Shown one piece after another: positions 5,959 through 7,740 of a stretch of 7,740 nt of DNA. The position numbers were made by a program, and so were the translations under genes. The notes beneath the pieces were generated by a model, which was given only the letters and a program-made list of their open reading frames with translations, searched no databases and was not told the origin of the DNA. This DNA is from an uncultured Lentisphaeria bacterium. Lineage in GTDB: Bacteria > Verrucomicrobiota > Lentisphaeria > Victivallales > Victivallaceae. Within the stretch, counting starts at the first letter, position 1. Each line of letters begins with the position of its first letter. The stretch is from contig CAIJKT010000896.1 in the NCBI GenBank assembly GCA_903821255.1, positions 1-7,740 of the forward strand. Direction: 5' to 3'.

Positions 5959-7392
5959 ATGATTACGGATAATATATTGAAAGAAGTTGTTAGTCGCTAC
6001 GGCAGGCTGTTCGACGTTGGCGAAAAAGGCCAGATGGTTTATTTTAACAGCCATGGCTTTGCCGAACTGTCCCGTCGTGATTCCAATCCCGTTTATATTC
6101 CAGCAGAGAAGAAGTTTTTTCATTATGATACCCAGACTGGTTTGTGGCGCAATCAAAGCGAACATGCAATGTTCAGTCACATCGGTCTCTTCCTTCACGG
6201 GTGTGCGGAATTTTTTCACCAGCCCGCAATTGAAACTAAGCGGAAAATCAGTATTATCCGAGAAATTCTGACTTTTTTAAAGGAATTAGCTGCCGAACCG
6301 AAGTTTTTCGACAAATCAGGGAGAATTTTCATCCACTGCCTTAATGGTGTATTGGAATTCAATACTGAAACCAAGCTCTGGGAACTGAAACCATTCTACC
6401 CTGACTATCGCAGCAGAAGCCGCGTGGAAATTGCTTTTGATCCGATGGCGGAGTGTCCTCATTTTTTGCACGAATTGCTATATAACCTGATCGAATTCGA
6501 TGACCTCGATTTAATTCAACGCTACGCCGGTCAATGTCTGCTCAGTCAGAATATCACCCAAAAGTTATTGCTAATTACCGGGTCAGGCGGCAGCGGGAAA
6601 GGCGTAATAGTCCGGATTATCGAAGCAATCGTAGGTCCAGAAAATTGCTCGCAAATTCGCCCCGATCATATTTCCGGACGTTTTGAGCTGGGCTTTTTCC
6701 TGGATAAAAATCTGTTGAGCGGACGGGAATCCACTACTTCGTTTTTCACCGCCAAAGGCATGAGTATCATCAAATCGTTGGTTGGTGACGATGATTTGCG
6801 GATAGAGCATAAAATGTCCAATGAGCATGAAATCATCCGCGGCAAATACAATCTGATCATTGTGGGCAATCCGACTCCAACGTTGAAATTCGAAAGCGAG
6901 GAAGACAAGGGCGCATGGCGGCGGCGGATTCGCTGGATAAGATGTAAAAAATTCATCCCTCCCGCAGTCAAACGAGATTTTGCCGAAACCCTGCTGCAAG
7001 AAGAGGGTCCGGGCATTCTGAACTGGATGTTGTCTGGGGCCAGAGAGTTGCTGCTGTCCGATAACCGAGAGATGTCGTGCAACGCGGTTCAAACCGCTCG
7101 GCTAGACTATCTGTTTGGTTCGGCGGAACCGCTGAAGTTGTTTCTCATATCCTGTGTTGAAGCGAATCGTGGAACGACGATTACCAGCGATGAAATGTTC
7201 GGGGCATTTACCGACTTCTGCAAAATGATGGAGTGGTCTTTATGGAATCAGCGTGAATTCCAAAATAAGATTCCAGATGCCATGCTTTGCTGCTTTCAAG
7301 CTTCGCTCCGCCGGGATGTCCAGCGCAATCGCCTGACAGATGGTAAAACGACAAATCGTGCCGGATTTTTCCATGTCAGGTTCAAACGCTGA
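5959..7392 (+). CDS. D5/P4-type superfamily 3 DNA helicase (phage/plasmid replication)
   Basis: The product is an ATP-driven replicative helicase of the D5/P4-primase C-terminal family, expected to form a ring and unwind DNA at the element's origin. I chose ATG 5959 because AAGGAG (5947-5952) lies six bases upstream. An in-frame TTG at 5905 would add 18 residues and overlap the preceding gene, but it has no ribosome-binding site. The protein then has 477 residues. Residues 1-190 resemble a D5_N domain (FFHYDTQTGLWRNQ, NGVLEFNTET, FDPMAECPHFL). Walker A is GSGGSGKG at 208-215 with Lys214; Gly215 replaces the usual Ser/Thr. Motif B lies near SGRES (254-258, Glu257), motif B' at KSLVGDDDLRIEHK (272-285), and the sensor Asn is in IVGNPTP (Asn304). 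WRRRIRW (320-326) is the likely arginine-finger region. No primase/polymerase domain is present, so priming must come from another protein. Confidence 0.9.
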   Translation: MITDNILKEVVSRYGRLFDVGEKGQMVYFNSHGFAELSRRDSNPVYIPAEKKFFHYDTQTGLWRNQSEHAMFSHIGLFLHGCAEFFHQPAIETKRKISIIREILTFLKELAAEPKFFDKSGRIFIHCLNGVLEFNTETKLWELKPFYPDYRSRSRVEIAFDPMAECPHFLHELLYNLIEFDDLDLIQRYAGQCLLSQNITQKLLLITGSGGSGKGVIVRIIEAIVGPENCSQIRPDHISGRFELGFFLDKNLLSGRESTTSFFTAKGMSIIKSLVGDDDLRIEHKMSNEHEIIRGKYNLIIVGNPTPTLKFESEEDKGAWRRRIRWIRCKKFIPPAVKRDFAETLLQEEGPGILNWMLSGARELLLSDNREMSCNAVQTARLDYLFGSAEPLKLFLISCVEANRGTTITSDEMFGAFTDFCKMMEWSLWNQREFQNKIPDAMLCCFQASLRRDVQRNRLTDGKTTNRAGFFHVRFKR

Positions 7393-7402
7393 ATCAAGAA
7401 AA

Positions 7403-7428
7403 TCTGTATGTTCTGTATGTTCTGTATG
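7403..7428. repeat. Tandem 9-bp repeat, nearly three copies
   Basis: TCTGTATGT occurs at 7403-7411 and 7412-7420, followed by TCTGTATG at 7421-7428, head to tail and starting 10 bases after the helicase stop codon. Short tandem repeats next to a replication helicase gene can be iteron-type binding sites for an initiator, although 9 bp is short for plasmid iterons. Replication slippage is the simpler alternative. Confidence 0.7.
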
Positions 7429-7490
7429 GAAAAGGGAGTATTCCCGGCTTAAAGTCAGTTATCTCCGGTAAAACAAAATGGAAAAATCGC

Positions 7491-7521
7491 GGGGGCATGG
7501 GTAATTATATCCATAGCCCCG
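7491..7521. terminator. GC-rich hairpin, possible terminator
   Basis: GGGGC-ATGG (7492-7500) pairs with CCAT-A-GCCCC (7511-7520) around the loop GTAATTATAT, with a single bulged A at 7515. No T run follows on the plus strand (GTCTTGTG), so termination of the operon here is uncertain. In the minus direction the stem is followed after four bases by TTTTT, so it could equally end a minus-strand transcript entering from the right. Confidence 0.35.
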
Positions 7522-7590
7522 TCTTGTGCCCCTGCTATAATTATTCAAAAGTATTGGATAATTTCTCTGTTTAGTCAGATTTGTTAATAT

Positions 7591-7619
7591 TTGTAAAGCG
7601 TTTATGGTAACTATATTAT
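7591..7619 (+). promoter_or_regulatory. Candidate sigma70-type promoter
   Basis: TTGTAA at 7591-7596 and TATTAT at 7614-7619 are 17 bases apart, matching the consensus at four and five of six bases. The octamer TTTATGGT (7601-7608) sits in the spacer, and AACTATATTAT (7609-7619) repeats the 11 bases at 1869-1879. Transcription would start near 7626 and head out of the window. Confidence 0.35.
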
Positions 7620-7640
7620 AAGTGTACTAAATCAGAAATC

Positions 7641-7740
7641 ATGCCCCCTTTAATAACACCGACGTGTATCGCGAAACATCATAGAAGTATCCATCGCTCC
7701 GGTCCCGGACAAGTAGGTAATATAAAGAGTATTACTACAA
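7641..7740. other. Open frames on both strands at the right edge, gene not assigned
   Basis: On the plus strand ATG 7641 opens a frame to the window end (33 codons, starting MPPLITPTCIAKHHRS) downstream of a promoter-like site but without a ribosome-binding site. On the minus strand a frame enters from the edge and ends with TAA at 7652-7650 (29 codons, including YLSGTGAMDTSMMFRDTRRC). That tail loosely recalls the end of a tyrosine recombinase, but the expected catalytic Tyr would be Phe. Both are short enough to arise by chance, and I cannot choose between them. Confidence 0.2.

Larger units (their letters stand above)
7393..7740. other. Downstream intergenic region with repeats and hairpins
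   Basis: About 350 bases follow the helicase gene without a complete gene. They hold a triplicated 9-bp repeat, a small GGGA/TCCC hairpin (7434-7445), a GC-rich hairpin, an AT-rich patch (7536-7620) with a promoter-like site, and open frames at the right edge. GGGGGCATG at 7491-7499 has an exact reverse complement at 7640-7648. The mixture fits a replication control region or the junction to the next module. Confidence 0.5.

Noticed and set aside
6583..7092. 169-codon minus-strand frame
   Set aside because: It is a shadow of the helicase gene, whose motifs are clear on the plus strand.
7650..7739. Tyrosine recombinase C-terminus on the minus strand
   Set aside because: Only 29 codons are visible, the resemblance is loose, and the expected catalytic Tyr is Phe.

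Overview
The window looks like the replication and regulation module of a bacterial mobile element: a plasmid, prophage remnant, phage satellite or integrative element. The plus strand carries a tightly packed operon with clear Shine-Dalgarno sites and overlapping genes. It ends in a phage/plasmid D5-type (P4-like) superfamily 3 helicase. The host cannot be named from the sequence. Ordinary SD sites, GTG starts and Sel1 repeats indicate a bacterium, probably Gram-negative. No rRNA, tRNA, CRISPR array, insertion sequence, integrase or virion gene can be supported.

Layout. Positions 1-1615 (minus strand) hold the first 538 codons of a large unrecognised protein whose 3' end lies beyond the left edge; it is more AT-rich than the operon. 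Positions 1616-2259 are a gene-poor, very AT-rich divergent control region with two candidate plus-strand promoters, two small hairpins and a 22-bp near-perfect palindrome just before the first operon gene. The operon then reads: excisionase/MerR-like helix-turn-helix protein (2260-2535), Sel1-repeat protein (2532-3110), a hairpin-containing gap with a possible 22-codon leader (3185-3253), a 51-residue orphan (3240-3395), a 200-residue orphan (GTG start, 3383-3985), a 646-residue protein resembling a Toprim plus RecA-like replication ATPase but without the usual catalytic residues (3975-5915), and the helicase (5959-7392). Downstream is about 350 bases with a 9-bp triplicated repeat, a GC-rich hairpin, a candidate promoter and unassigned open frames at the right edge.

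How the parts may work together (inference). The helix-turn-helix protein probably controls the operon, perhaps through the palindrome before its own gene. The helicase would unwind the element's origin. The 646-residue protein may once have been a primase/RepA-like ATPase and now acts as a loader or scaffold, or is so divergent that its motifs cannot be recognised. The repeats after the helicase gene and the AT-rich region around 1620-1880 are the two places most like an origin. The divergent left gene could be accessory cargo; its function is unknown.
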